NCBI GenBank assembly: GCA_031292145.1
Contig: JARLHR010000042.1
Coordinates: 59,451 to 123,450 of the forward strand
Origin: Clostridium sp.
GTDB lineage: Bacteria > Bacillota > Clostridia > Clostridiales > Clostridiaceae
Direction: 5' to 3'
DNA: 64,000 nucleotides
The translations under genes were made by a program, and so were the position numbers. Positions within the stretch are counted from its first letter, which is position 1, and the number at the start of each line of letters is the position of its first letter. This document shows positions 1 to 8,984 of the stretch, piece after piece. The notes beneath the pieces are model-generated. The model saw only the letters and a list, made by a program, of their open reading frames with translations, had not been told where the DNA came from and made no database searches.

Positions 1-1
1 T

Positions 2-313
2 GTTTTTGTTGGAAAAGGAGCAATTGTTAATGCTAAAGCTGTAATAGCAAAACAATGCATTATAAATTCAGGTGCTATAGTTGAACATGATTGCAATATA
101 GGTGAATTTGTTCATTTAGCACCTGGTGCAACATTAAGCGGAGGCGTTAATATCGGAAAAAGGACTCATATAGGAACCAATTCCACAATCATTCAAAATA
201 TTAATATAGGAAATGACGTAATTGTAGGAGCAGGCTCTGTTATTGTAAAAAATATTAGGGCGAATGCTAAAGTATATGGTAATCCAGGACGAGAGATAAA
301 CGATAATGAATAA
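2..313 (+). CDS. Sugar O/N-acyltransferase, C-terminal end (LegH/PglD/NeuD-like), partial
   Basis: Only the last 103 codons are in the window. The reading frame is a run of hexapeptide repeats (I-G-x-x-x-x spaced every six residues: NIGEFVHL, NIGKRTHIG, NIGNDVIVGAGSVI) that folds as a left-handed beta helix, followed by a short tail ending AKVYGNPGREI, typical of PglD/NeuD/LegH sugar acetyltransferases. The known family acetylates an amino group on a UDP- or GDP-linked deoxy sugar. The gene lies 128 bp before a LegC-type aminotransferase, so acetylation of the 4-amino sugar in the legionaminate route is the likely role. The upstream LegB dehydratase would be outside the window. Substrate is inferred, the fold is seen. 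Confidence 0.8.
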   Translation, partial: VFVGKGAIVNAKAVIAKQCIINSGAIVEHDCNIGEFVHLAPGATLSGGVNIGKRTHIGTNSTIIQNINIGNDVIVGAGSVIVKNIRANAKVYGNPGREINDNE

Positions 314-316
314 TAT

Positions 317-408
317 TTAGGCACATGAAAGGAAATAATAGACCAAATTAATGCATATTTCGTATCAGGCAATGAGGCAAATTCTGGTCATAGCGGGCCT
401 ATTATTTA
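317..408 (-). repeat. Truncated copy of the dispersed structured repeat (copy F)
   Basis: The stretch starts with the repeat end TTAGGCACATGAAA, continues with AATAATAGACC, the inner motif GTATCAGGCAATGAGGCAA, and the apical motif TCATAGCGGGCCTATTATT, and then stops. Compared with copies at 20783 and 37318 it is in the opposite orientation and lacks the distal half. It lies directly after the acyltransferase stop codon and may act as its terminator. Confidence 0.7.
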
Positions 409-441
409 GATATTTAATATAGTTAGCATATGGAGGTAATT

Positions 442-1590
442 ATGATACCACTATCTGTTCCAAATTTAAAAGGAAATGAAGAAAAATATGTACTAAATGC
501 TATAAGAAATGAATGGATCTCAACAGCAGGCAGTTATGTAAATGAGTTTGAAAATGACTTGAAAAAATATTTAAATATAGATAATGTTGCTGCATGCCAA
601 AGTGGTACAGCCGCAATTCATTTAGCATTGAGATTATCAGGTGTTACTGCTAATAGTGAGGTTATAGTTCCAACGTTGACATTTATAGCAGCAGTAAATC
701 CAGTTAAATATTTAGGTGCGGAACCTATATTTATGGATTGTGATGATGGCTTAAATATGGATTGTAATAAACTTGAGGAATTCTTAAAAAATGAATGCAT
801 ATTTACAAACGATGGATTGATGAATAAAAGTACTAATAGAAATATTAAAGCATTGGTTATAGTTCATATATTTGGAAATATGGCTAATGTTGAAAAAATA
901 AAAGAATTGACAGATAAATATAATATAAAATTAATTGAAGATGCTACTGAAGCGTTAGGAACTTATTATACTAATGGAAAATACAATGGAAAGTTTGCAG
1001 GTACAATAGGTGACTTTGGCGCATATTCATTTAATGGAAATAAAATCATAACAACTGGGGGAGGTGGAGTTTTAGTAGGACACTCCTCAGAAGACATAAA
1101 AAGAGCCAAATATTTATCAACTCAAGCTAAAGACGATGAGTTGTATTATGTTCATGATTATATAGGATATAATTATAGAATGACCAATCTGCAAGCTGCG
1201 CTTGGAGTGGCCCAACTTGAAAAAATAGAGGAATTTATAAAAATTAAAGTTAAAAATTATGAATTATATAAATCGAATATAAATAATATAAATGGATTAA
1301 AACTCCTAGAGTATAATAATAAAGCAAGAAATAATTATTGGTTTTATTCTCTATTAATAAATGATTATAAGTTAGATAGAGATAACTTGTTGAAATATTT
1401 ACTAGAAAATAATATTCAGACAAGACCTATTTGGAAATTAATACACACCCAAAAGCCTTATAGAAATAATCAAGCATATAAAATAGAAAAAGCAATTAAT
1501 TATTACAATAAAATATTGAATATACCATGTAGTACCAATTTAAAGCAAGAAAGCATAGAATATATCATAGACACACTGAAGAAAGTGTAA
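442..1590 (+). CDS. legC: LegC-type PLP-dependent sugar aminotransferase (DegT/DnrJ/EryC1 family)
   Basis: A 382-residue fold-type I aminotransferase. It has the family signature SGTAAIHLAL, the PLP-phosphate region, DATEALG, and the Schiff-base lysine at about residue 201 in SFNGNKIITTGGGG. LegC and relatives move an amino group from glutamate onto C4 of a 4-keto-6-deoxy nucleotide sugar. I chose the ATG at 442 rather than the in-frame ATG at 430, because the GGAGG at 432-436 sits six bases before 442 and would be inside the gene otherwise. It is flanked by the acyltransferase end and a CBS-guanylyltransferase 20 bp downstream, which is the order seen in legionaminic acid loci. Exact sugar is inferred. 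Confidence 0.82.
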   Translation: MIPLSVPNLKGNEEKYVLNAIRNEWISTAGSYVNEFENDLKKYLNIDNVAACQSGTAAIHLALRLSGVTANSEVIVPTLTFIAAVNPVKYLGAEPIFMDCDDGLNMDCNKLEEFLKNECIFTNDGLMNKSTNRNIKALVIVHIFGNMANVEKIKELTDKYNIKLIEDATEALGTYYTNGKYNGKFAGTIGDFGAYSFNGNKIITTGGGGVLVGHSSEDIKRAKYLSTQAKDDELYYVHDYIGYNYRMTNLQAALGVAQLEKIEEFIKIKVKNYELYKSNINNINGLKLLEYNNKARNNYWFYSLLINDYKLDRDNLLKYLLENNIQTRPIWKLIHTQKPYRNNQAYKIEKAINYYNKILNIPCSTNLKQESIEYIIDTLKKV

Positions 1591-1610
1591 GAAATTGAAG
1601 GAGTGTTTTT

Positions 1611-2654
1611 GTGGATATTCAAACGCTTTTTATAAATAAAGATACATCAATACGACAAGCAATTGAAAAGTTAGACAAAACTGCAAAAAAGATTCTTATT
1701 GTAGTAGAAGATAACAAATTAATTGGTGTAATTACAGATGGAGATATAAGAAGATGGATTTTAAAAAGTGGAGATCTTTCATCTTCAGTAAATATGATAA
1801 TGAATATAAATCCTATATATTTAAGGGAAAGTAATAAATTTAAAGCAAATGAAATGATGAAAAGATATCGTATTGAAGCTATACCGTTGGTAAATGAATA
1901 CAATAAAGTTATAGACATAATATTTTGGAATGATTTATATGACAATGAGTTTAATTATTCAAGCACTAAGAATATACCAATAGTTATAATGGCTGGCGGA
2001 AAAGGTACAAGATTATATCCATATACAAAGATTATTCCTAAAGCACTTATTCCAATTGGGGATGTACCAATAATAGAAAGAATAATAAATAAATTCTTAG
2101 AATTTAAATTTGATAATTTTTATATTACTATCAACGATAAAAAGGAAATAATAAGAGCATATTTCAATCAAGAACTATCATATAAAGTATCATTTATTGA
2201 AGAGGAAAATCCTCTTGGGACTGCTGGAAGCCTAAGCTTAATAAAAGATAGAATAATTAATACTTTTTTTGTGAGTAATTGTGATATTTTAGTTGATGCT
2301 AACTATTCTAAAATTTTAGAATATCATAAAAGCCATAAAAATAGAATAACAGTAATTACAGCTTTAAAGAATTATGTAATTCCATATGGAGTTTTTAGTT
2401 TGAATGAGAATGGAGATATAAAATCAATAGATGAAAAGCCAAATTGCGAATTTTTAGTTAATACAGGGATGTATGTATTAGAAGCAGATGTATTAAAATA
2501 CGTTCCTAAGAATGCATATTTTAATATGACTGATTTAATAAATGAATGTTTATTAAAAGATGAAAAAATAGGAATATACCCTATAACCGATAATAACTGG
2601 TTAGATATGGGGGAATTTAAAGAATTGAAAAATATGATAGAAAGATTAACCTAA
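1611..2654 (+). CDS. ptmE: CBS-domain sugar-1-phosphate nucleotidyltransferase (PtmE-like)
   Basis: The protein has 347 residues. Residues 1-115 form a CBS pair (ITDGDIRRWIL is a typical CBS motif), and residues about 123-347 form a nucleotidyltransferase domain starting IVIMAGGKGTRLYP with the lysine of PKALIPIGD. This architecture is that of PtmE, the glucosamine-1-phosphate guanylyltransferase that begins legionaminic acid synthesis in Campylobacter, where GDP-sugars are used. GTG start, with AAGGAG seven bases upstream. It follows legC by 20 bp, so the two are probably cotranscribed. The nucleotide (GDP rather than UDP) cannot be proven from sequence alone. Confidence 0.8.
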   Translation: MDIQTLFINKDTSIRQAIEKLDKTAKKILIVVEDNKLIGVITDGDIRRWILKSGDLSSSVNMIMNINPIYLRESNKFKANEMMKRYRIEAIPLVNEYNKVIDIIFWNDLYDNEFNYSSTKNIPIVIMAGGKGTRLYPYTKIIPKALIPIGDVPIIERIINKFLEFKFDNFYITINDKKEIIRAYFNQELSYKVSFIEEENPLGTAGSLSLIKDRIINTFFVSNCDILVDANYSKILEYHKSHKNRITVITALKNYVIPYGVFSLNENGDIKSIDEKPNCEFLVNTGMYVLEADVLKYVPKNAYFNMTDLINECLLKDEKIGIYPITDNNWLDMGEFKELKNMIERLT

Positions 2655-2690
2655 TGTTAGAATATGATAAACATAAAAAATAGAACTTTT

Positions 2691-2918
2691 TTAGGCTGCA
2701 ACTCTAGCTATTAATCTACATTTGTAAGTAACTATGTAATTGATAGAAAAATGCAGTCTTTTTCTAATGTACCAATTTCCAATATATTTAAAAATTGAAA
2801 TATTAACTTTTGGTGGTATCTTGTATTCAGCATAACTATTTTTCCTATTGCATATAGGTATATAAGAAATAACTGCATTAAAGTTGTCTATGAGGATTAG
2901 TTTTACTGAATCGTTAAA
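2691..2918 (-). pseudogene. Possible decayed coding remnant on the minus strand
   Basis: Between ptmE and rfbF (361 bp without a recognised gene) the minus strand stays open for 75 codons, which is long for DNA this A+T-rich. The reading ends with residues like IGNWYIRKRLHFSINYIV and RLIARVAA then a stop. It has no methionine start and I do not recognise the family. It may be the tail of a lost gene or chance. The rest of the gap up to 3000 is A+T-rich and presumably holds the rfbF promoter; no clear -35/-10 pair was found. Confidence 0.25.
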
Positions 2919-3015
2919 TTAATTGATTATTTTTGAATTTGAGAAATTTTGTTTTTTAAACACAATTAATATAATAATAGAAAATTTTATATAAATATTA
3001 ATAAAGGAGTTAAAA

Positions 3016-3789
3016 ATGAAAACTGTAATATTAGCGGGTGGATATGGAACAAGAATTTCAGAGGAAAGTCATTTAAGACCAAAGCCAATGATTGAGATTG
3101 GAAATATGCCCATTCTGTGGCATATTATGAAGATATATTCGTATCATGGATACAATGATTTTATAATTTGTTGTGGATATAAAGCCCATATGATTAAAGA
3201 ATATTTCTCAAATTATTACTTATATGCAAATGATGCTACATTTGACTTTAGTAAAAAAAACAAGATGACTGTACACAGTAATTATTCAGAGCCTTGGAAA
3301 GTTACATTAGTTGATACAGGTCTTAATACCATGACAGGAGGACGTATTAAAAGAATACAAAAATACATCGATAATGACTCGTTTATGCTTACATATGGAG
3401 ATGGAGTTAGTGATGTTAATATTGCTGAACTTATCAAGTTTCATAAATCTCATGGAAAGATAGCTACTATGACAGCAATAAATGTTGAGCAAAGATTTGG
3501 TGTTCTTGATATTGACAAGAATAATTCAATTAATTCTTTTAGTGAAAAAAATGATAACTGTGGCAGCATGATTAATGGAGGATTTATGGTACTTAATTCT
3601 GAGATTTTTGATTATCTTGAAGGAGATAGTACGGTATTTGAAAAAGCTCCACTAGAAACAGTTGCTAAGATTGGGGAGCTCATGGCATATAAGCATAAAG
3701 GATTTTGGAAGTGCATGGATACTCAAAGAGATAAGCAGCAACTTGAAGCATTATGGCAAAGCGGGGAGGCGCCATGGAAAAAATGGTGA
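3016..3789 (+). CDS. rfbF: Glucose-1-phosphate cytidylyltransferase
   Basis: A 257-residue nucleotidyltransferase, the usual RfbF length. It opens with MKTVILAGGYGTR and has RPKPMIEIGN and the RfbF-specific IICCGYKAHMIKEYF, plus DGVSDVNI with the metal-binding aspartate and a C-terminal FWKCMDTQRDK. It makes CDP-glucose from CTP and glucose-1-phosphate, the entry to CDP-3,6-dideoxyhexoses. AAGGAG lies seven bases before the ATG. It overlaps the next gene (rfbG) by 16 bp and heads the cassette rfbF-rfbG-rfbH-yerE-like-SDR. Recognition is firm. Confidence 0.93.
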   Translation: MKTVILAGGYGTRISEESHLRPKPMIEIGNMPILWHIMKIYSYHGYNDFIICCGYKAHMIKEYFSNYYLYANDATFDFSKKNKMTVHSNYSEPWKVTLVDTGLNTMTGGRIKRIQKYIDNDSFMLTYGDGVSDVNIAELIKFHKSHGKIATMTAINVEQRFGVLDIDKNNSINSFSEKNDNCGSMINGGFMVLNSEIFDYLEGDSTVFEKAPLETVAKIGELMAYKHKGFWKCMDTQRDKQQLEALWQSGEAPWKKW

Positions 3790-4844
3790 TAAACTTGCAA
3801 TTCTATAAAGGAAAAAAAGTTTTAGTTACGGGCCATACTGGATTTAAAGGATCTTGGCTCTGCAAGATACTTATCAAAGCGGGAGCTGAAGTTGTAGGAT
3901 ATTCTTTAAATCCTCCTGCAAAGCTAAATTTGTTTAGGATTTCTGGAATTGAAAAAGAAATGAACACTGTAATTGGTGATATCAGAGATTTAAAAAGATT
4001 AATGGATACAATTAATAAGCATAAACCAGAAATAGTCTTTCATCTTGCAGCTCAGCCTATTGTTCGTCATAGCTATAAAGAGCCTGTTTACACATATGAA
4101 ACTAATGTTATGGGGACTGTAAATATACTTGAGTGTGTTAGAAAAAATTCGTGTGTGAAATCATTTTTAAATATTACAACAGATAAAGTTTATAAAAATA
4201 ATGAGTGGGAATGGGGATATCGTGAAAATGAACAATTAGATGGATTTGATCCATATTCAAATAGTAAATCCTGTTCAGAACTTGTTACTCATAGCTATAA
4301 GAACTCTTTCTTTAGAGAAGTACAAGTTGCTATTTCTACAGCTAGAGCTGGTAATGTAATAGGAGGAGGGGATTTTGCTCAGGATAGAATTATTCCAGAC
4401 TGTATTAGGGCGGCAGAAAAAAAAGAAGCTATTATAGTAAGGAATCCTTATTCTATCAGACCTTATCAACATGTTCTTGAACCTTTGAGTGCATATCTTA
4501 TGATTGCTCAAAAACAATTTGAGGATATAAATTATGCAGGTTATTATAATATTGGTCCTAATGAAAGTGATTGTATAACGACAGCAGCTTTGGTGGAGAT
4601 GTTTTGTAAAAAATGGGGACAAAATATGATTTGGAAAAACAAATTTACTGGAGGGCCACATGAAGCTAACTTCTTAAAATTAGATTGTTCTAAAATTAAA
4701 ACGATATTTGGATGGAAACCTAGATGGAGTGTGGAAACAGCAATAGAAAAAACTGTCCAATGGACAAAATGTTATCTTGAGCATAAAGATATGAATAAAT
4801 TTATGAATGAGCAGATAATAGAATTCTTTGAAGAAGGAGAATAA
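3774..4844 (+). CDS. rfbG: CDP-glucose 4,6-dehydratase
   Basis: An extended short-chain dehydrogenase of 356 residues. The NAD loop VTGHTGFKGSW is near the N-terminus, LAAQPIVRHSYKEP and ITTDKVYKN match the RfbG branch, and the catalytic Y-x-x-x-K is in PYSNSKSCSE. It converts CDP-glucose to CDP-4-keto-6-deoxyglucose. Three starts are possible (3753, 3774, 3783); I chose 3774 because GGGGAGG at 3763-3769 is just upstream, though spacing is short. The start lies inside the end of rfbF, suggesting translational coupling. Next gene begins 3 bp after the stop. Confidence 0.92.
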   Translation: MEKMVINLQFYKGKKVLVTGHTGFKGSWLCKILIKAGAEVVGYSLNPPAKLNLFRISGIEKEMNTVIGDIRDLKRLMDTINKHKPEIVFHLAAQPIVRHSYKEPVYTYETNVMGTVNILECVRKNSCVKSFLNITTDKVYKNNEWEWGYRENEQLDGFDPYSNSKSCSELVTHSYKNSFFREVQVAISTARAGNVIGGGDFAQDRIIPDCIRAAEKKEAIIVRNPYSIRPYQHVLEPLSAYLMIAQKQFEDINYAGYYNIGPNESDCITTAALVEMFCKKWGQNMIWKNKFTGGPHEANFLKLDCSKIKTIFGWKPRWSVETAIEKTVQWTKCYLEHKDMNKFMNEQIIEFFEEGE

Positions 4845-4847
4845 AGC

Positions 4848-6182
4848 ATGTCAGATAACTTAAATCAGGAAAAAGACAAAGAGATAATTTTAAAGCTTGT
4901 AAGTGAATATTTTGATAAGTATCATAAAAAAGCTGGCTATGTAGAAGGACAAAGAATCCCTTATGCATCAAGAGTTTATGATAAAGAAGAAATGATTAAT
5001 CTTGTAGACAGTTCTCTTGAATTCTGGCTTACATCTGGAAGATATACAGTTGAATTTGAAAATGAATTTGCTAAATATTTAAATATAAAATATTGTAGTC
5101 TTGTTAATTCTGGTTCTAGTGCTAATTTAATTGCTTTTATGACATTGACATCACTACTTTTAGGAGATAAAGCAATTAAAAGAGGTGATGAGATAATTAC
5201 TGTTGCGGCAGGATTCCCTACTACAGTTACACCTATGATTCAATTTGGTACGGTACCTGTTTTTGTGGATGTTACAATTCCACAATATAATATTGATGTA
5301 ACAATGTTAGAAAAAGCTTTATCAGATAAAACTAAGGCTGTTATGATTGCTCATACTCTAGGTAATCCTTTTGATTTAAGTGCTGTTAAAGCATTCTGTG
5401 ATAAAAATAATTTATGGCTGATTGAAGATAATTGTGATGCTCTTGGTTCTAAATATACAATAAAGAGAGAAGAAAAATTCACTGGTACAATTGGCGATAT
5501 CGGAACTTCAAGTTTTTATCCACCACATCACATGACTATGGGGGAAGGTGGGGCAGTATACACAAATAATTCATTGCTCCACAAAATAATTCGCTCATTT
5601 AGAGATTGGGGAAGAGATTGCATTTGTCCTTCTGGAATGGATAATTTATGTAAACATCGTTTTGATAAGCAATATGGCGAATTACCTATTGGATATGACC
5701 ATAAATATGTATATTCACATTTCGGATATAACTTAAAAGCTACTGATATGCAGGCAGCTATAGGGTGTGCACAGCTTAAAAAAGTACACTCCTTTGCTAA
5801 AAGAAGAAAAGAAAATTTTAAAAGATTAATGGAGGGTTTGTTAGAAGTCGAAGATAAACTTATTTTACCTGTTTCTTGCAAGAATTCTGATCCCAGCTGG
5901 TTTGGGTTTCCTATTACTTGTAAGGAAAGCGTAGATAGAAATAAGGTCGTTCAATATGTTGAAAGTAAGGGTATTCAAACAAGAATGTTATTTGCAGGAA
6001 ATTTAATAAAACATCCTTGTTTTGATGAAATGAGAGCTAGTGGAAAAGGATACCGCGTTGTTGGTGACTTAACAAATACAAATAAAATCATGAATGATAC
6101 TTTTTGGATTGGAGTGTATCCAGGAATGAACGACAAAATGGTAGATTACATTGTTAAGGTAATAAGAGAAGTTGTTAAATAA
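4848..6182 (+). CDS. rfbH: CDP-4-keto-6-deoxyglucose 3-dehydratase (E1, RfbH/DdhC)
   Basis: A 444-residue member of the aminotransferase fold that has become a dehydratase. The usual PLP lysine is absent: the motif is SFYPPHHMTMGEGGAV, with histidine 227 at the lysine position, as in Yersinia E1. The four cysteines for the [2Fe-2S] cluster are visible as C196, C258, C260 and C268 (spacing x61, x1, x7; the last two spacings equal those of E1). It removes the C3 hydroxyl via a PMP intermediate, and needs an iron-sulfur reductase (E3, DdhD) that is not found in this window. Strong GGAG upstream of the ATG. Confidence 0.93.
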   Translation: MSDNLNQEKDKEIILKLVSEYFDKYHKKAGYVEGQRIPYASRVYDKEEMINLVDSSLEFWLTSGRYTVEFENEFAKYLNIKYCSLVNSGSSANLIAFMTLTSLLLGDKAIKRGDEIITVAAGFPTTVTPMIQFGTVPVFVDVTIPQYNIDVTMLEKALSDKTKAVMIAHTLGNPFDLSAVKAFCDKNNLWLIEDNCDALGSKYTIKREEKFTGTIGDIGTSSFYPPHHMTMGEGGAVYTNNSLLHKIIRSFRDWGRDCICPSGMDNLCKHRFDKQYGELPIGYDHKYVYSHFGYNLKATDMQAAIGCAQLKKVHSFAKRRKENFKRLMEGLLEVEDKLILPVSCKNSDPSWFGFPITCKESVDRNKVVQYVESKGIQTRMLFAGNLIKHPCFDEMRASGKGYRVVGDLTNTNKIMNDTFWIGVYPGMNDKMVDYIVKVIREVVK

Positions 6183-6211
6183 ATTTAAGTAATTATGAAA
6201 GGAATTGTAAT

Positions 6212-7942
6212 GTGAAATTAAGTGATTACATTGTAACTTTTTTTATTAAAAAAGGAATTACTGATGCATTTGGTTATCCTGGGGGAATGGTAACACATCT
6301 TATGGATTCATTTGATAAGTACAAAGATTCCATTTCAGCACATGTAAATTATCATGAGCAAGGGGCTGCGTTTTGCGCTTGTGGATATGCTCAAATATCA
6401 AAAAAACCTGGAGTCGCATATGCTACGAGTGGACCAGGTGCAACAAATCTTATTACAGGGATTGCAAATGCTTACTTTGATTCTATACCATGCATTTTTA
6501 TTACTGGGCAAGTTAATACCTATGAATCAAAGGGAGACTTGCTTGTTAGGCAAAAAGGATTTCAAGAAACTGATATTGTAAGCATTGTAAAACCAATTAC
6601 AAAATATGCTGTAAAAGTTAATGATGAAAACAATATTAGGTATGAACTTGAAAAAGCCTATTATATAAGTTGTAACGGTCGGCCAGGTCCTGTGCTTATT
6701 GATATTCCAATGGATATTCAAAGAGCTGATATTATTCCTAAAGATTTAAAGCGTTATGAACTTAAGAAAGATGAAGAAAATAATTGCTATTATGAGAATA
6801 TTAAAAATATTATTTTAAAAGCGTTAAAATCTTCTAAAAAGCCTGTTATTTTAGCCGGGAATGGCATCAATACTGCAAATGTTGCGAATCAGTTTAGAAA
6901 CTTTGCTGATTTAATAGGTATTCCAGTTGTTACAAGTATGATTGGAAGAGATGTATTACCAAGCAATGTTAAAAACAATTTTGGATTTATAGGTGCTTAT
7001 GGAAATAGATGTGCCAATTTTATTATATCCAATAGCGATCTAATTTTAAGCCTTGGTTCTAAAATTGATTGTAGACAAACTGGAAGTAACCTGAAAGTTT
7101 TTGCAACAGATGCAAAAGTTATACGACTAGATATTGATAGTGGTGAGCTCACAAATAAAATAAAAGATGATGAAATATCCTTCATTGTTGATTTAAAGAA
7201 AATAATGCCAATGTTATATTCAGAAAAATTTAAAGTAAAAGATAACTTTAAAAAATGGATAAACGCATGTAAAAGAGTAAAAACGGAACTTAAGCGTATT
7301 GATTTACAATATGAAAATAATATTATAAAAGTATTTTCTCACATGGTTCCAGATAACTCTATTATAACAACTGATGTTGGTCAAAATCAGGTATGGATAG
7401 CACAATCTTTTATTTTAAAAAACAATCAAAAGATGCTTTTTTCTGGAGGGCATGGTGCAATGGGATATTCACTTCCAGCTGCCATTGGTGCATATTATGG
7501 TGGTAAGGAAAAAGTAATTTGTTTCAATGGAGATGGCGGATTACAAATGAATATCCAAGAGCTTCAGTTTTTGGCAGGGAAAAATATTCCTATTAAAGTT
7601 ATATTACTTAATAATAAATCATTAGGAATGATTCGTCATTTTCAAGAAATGTACTTTGAATCTAATTTTGTACAAACTAAAAAAGAATGCGGTTATACGA
7701 CCCCTGATTTTGAAAAGATTGCATTTGCTTATGGTTTAAGATATATAAATATAAATTCTTTAGAGGAAATTTTTAAATGTGAAAATATGTTAGTAGATGA
7801 TAAACCTTGCTTTATAGAGATAAGCTTAACTGATACTACTTACCTTTATCCTAAGCTTGCTGTTGGCAGGCCAATTCATGATCAAGATCCACTTTTAGAT
7901 AGAAGTTTATTTAATAGGTTAATAGAAATTTGTAATATTTAA
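6212..7942 (+). CDS. ThDP-dependent acetolactate synthase-like enzyme, YerE-like
   Basis: A 576-residue ThDP enzyme with the three domains of the acetolactate synthase family: N-terminal Pyr domain with catalytic glutamate 49 in NYHEQGAAF, a central domain, and a C-terminal PP domain with NGDGGLQMNIQEL and NNKSLGMIRHF. Its place right after rfbH matches YerE of Yersinia, which transfers an acetyl unit from pyruvate to C4 of CDP-3,6-dideoxy-4-keto-glucose, giving the yersiniose skeleton. A biosynthetic acetolactate synthase is less likely because no small regulatory subunit or ilv gene is nearby. GTG start, AAAGGA eight bases upstream. Enzyme class is seen, substrate is inferred. Confidence 0.75.
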   Translation: MKLSDYIVTFFIKKGITDAFGYPGGMVTHLMDSFDKYKDSISAHVNYHEQGAAFCACGYAQISKKPGVAYATSGPGATNLITGIANAYFDSIPCIFITGQVNTYESKGDLLVRQKGFQETDIVSIVKPITKYAVKVNDENNIRYELEKAYYISCNGRPGPVLIDIPMDIQRADIIPKDLKRYELKKDEENNCYYENIKNIILKALKSSKKPVILAGNGINTANVANQFRNFADLIGIPVVTSMIGRDVLPSNVKNNFGFIGAYGNRCANFIISNSDLILSLGSKIDCRQTGSNLKVFATDAKVIRLDIDSGELTNKIKDDEISFIVDLKKIMPMLYSEKFKVKDNFKKWINACKRVKTELKRIDLQYENNIIKVFSHMVPDNSIITTDVGQNQVWIAQSFILKNNQKMLFSGGHGAMGYSLPAAIGAYYGGKEKVICFNGDGGLQMNIQELQFLAGKNIPIKVILLNNKSLGMIRHFQEMYFESNFVQTKKECGYTTPDFEKIAFAYGLRYININSLEEIFKCENMLVDDKPCFIEISLTDTTYLYPKLAVGRPIHDQDPLLDRSLFNRLIEICNI

Positions 7943-7947
7943 GTATG

Positions 7948-7978
7948 GCAGAACTAGTGGTAACAATTCTAGTTCTGC
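7948..7978 (+). terminator. Stem-loop between the YerE-like gene and the SDR gene
   Basis: A perfect ten-base stem GCAGAACTAG / CTAGTTCTGC with an 11-base loop lies five bases after the stop codon. There is no strong T run, so it may be a weak terminator or a transcript-stabilising hairpin inside the operon. Confidence 0.5.
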
Positions 7979-8018
7979 TAATTTGAAAGTTAATAAATAG
8001 AAAGAGGAATAATGAGTT

Positions 8019-8951
8019 ATGAAAAATGTGGTGGTAACTGGTGCGACTAGTTTTATAGGCATGCATCTAATTAAGGAATGTCTTAAAAATAACTGTGTAG
8101 TTATAGCTGTAGTTAGACCTAATTCTAAAAATTTAGATAGATTACCTAAAAACAATTTTTTAACAATCTTAGAAATTGATATAAAAAAAATTGAAAAAAT
8201 TATAGACAAAATTGAAATTAAGAAAATTGATGTATTTTATCATTTAGCATGGGATGGTGTAAGGTTACCATATCGTAATGATACTATTTTACAGAATGAA
8301 AATTATAATTGTGCTGTAAATACTATGAAAGCGGCTAAACTACTTGAATGTGATACATTCATAGGAGCTGGATCGCAGGCTGAGTATGGTAAATGCGTTG
8401 GTAAGATTAATGAAAGTTACCCTGCAAAACCAATTACTGAATATGGTAAAGCTAAATTAAAAACTTATCAAACGCTTAGAAAAATAGCTAAAGAAAATAG
8501 TATGAAATTTATTTGGGCAAGAATATTTAGTGTTTATGGTATTTATGATTATAGGGGAACGCTTGTTATGTCAACATTAGAAAAGATGATAAAAAATGAA
8601 AGCATACAATTAACCAAATGTGCACAGAATTGGGATTTTATCTATGTTGAGGATTTGACACGAGCAATGTATTTACTTGCAAATACTTCATGTATAGATG
8701 GAATATATAATATTGCAAGTGGTGAAAGCAGGCAACTTAAAGAGTTTGTAATTGATATGAAGAATATTTGTAAATCAAAGAGTGAATTACAATTCGGTGC
8801 AATACCTTATAATAGCGAAGGGGTGATAAGTTTTGAACCAATTGTAGATAAATTAAAACAAAATACAGGATGGTCTTGCAATGTAGCTTTTAAGGAAGGA
8901 ATTAAAAAAATATTAGAATTTAATACTTTGGAGCCCCTACTTAATGAATAG
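8019..8951 (+). CDS. NAD-dependent epimerase/dehydratase family sugar reductase (YerF-like candidate)
   Basis: A 310-residue extended SDR. It has VTGATSFIGMHL for NAD(P) binding, the conserved HLAWDG after the beta-4 strand, and the catalytic Y-G-K-A-K at about residue 148. Known relatives act on nucleotide sugars as epimerases, dehydratases or 4-ketoreductases. As the last gene of the CDP-sugar cassette it would fit the reductase step (YerF) that reduces the acetyl side chain or an epimerase acting on the product. The ATG at 8019 has AAAGAGG upstream; an earlier ATG at 8012 is out of frame. Function within the family is inferred from position only. Confidence 0.7.
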   Translation: MKNVVVTGATSFIGMHLIKECLKNNCVVIAVVRPNSKNLDRLPKNNFLTILEIDIKKIEKIIDKIEIKKIDVFYHLAWDGVRLPYRNDTILQNENYNCAVNTMKAAKLLECDTFIGAGSQAEYGKCVGKINESYPAKPITEYGKAKLKTYQTLRKIAKENSMKFIWARIFSVYGIYDYRGTLVMSTLEKMIKNESIQLTKCAQNWDFIYVEDLTRAMYLLANTSCIDGIYNIASGESRQLKEFVIDMKNICKSKSELQFGAIPYNSEGVISFEPIVDKLKQNTGWSCNVAFKEGIKKILEFNTLEPLLNE

Positions 8952-8984
8952 GTATAATGTTAATTTTGTTCATACTAATATTAT

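Noticed and set aside
6212-7942. Biosynthetic acetolactate synthase large subunit (ilvB)
   Set aside because: No regulatory subunit or branched-chain amino-acid genes nearby; placement right after rfbH favours the YerE-like role, though not proven.
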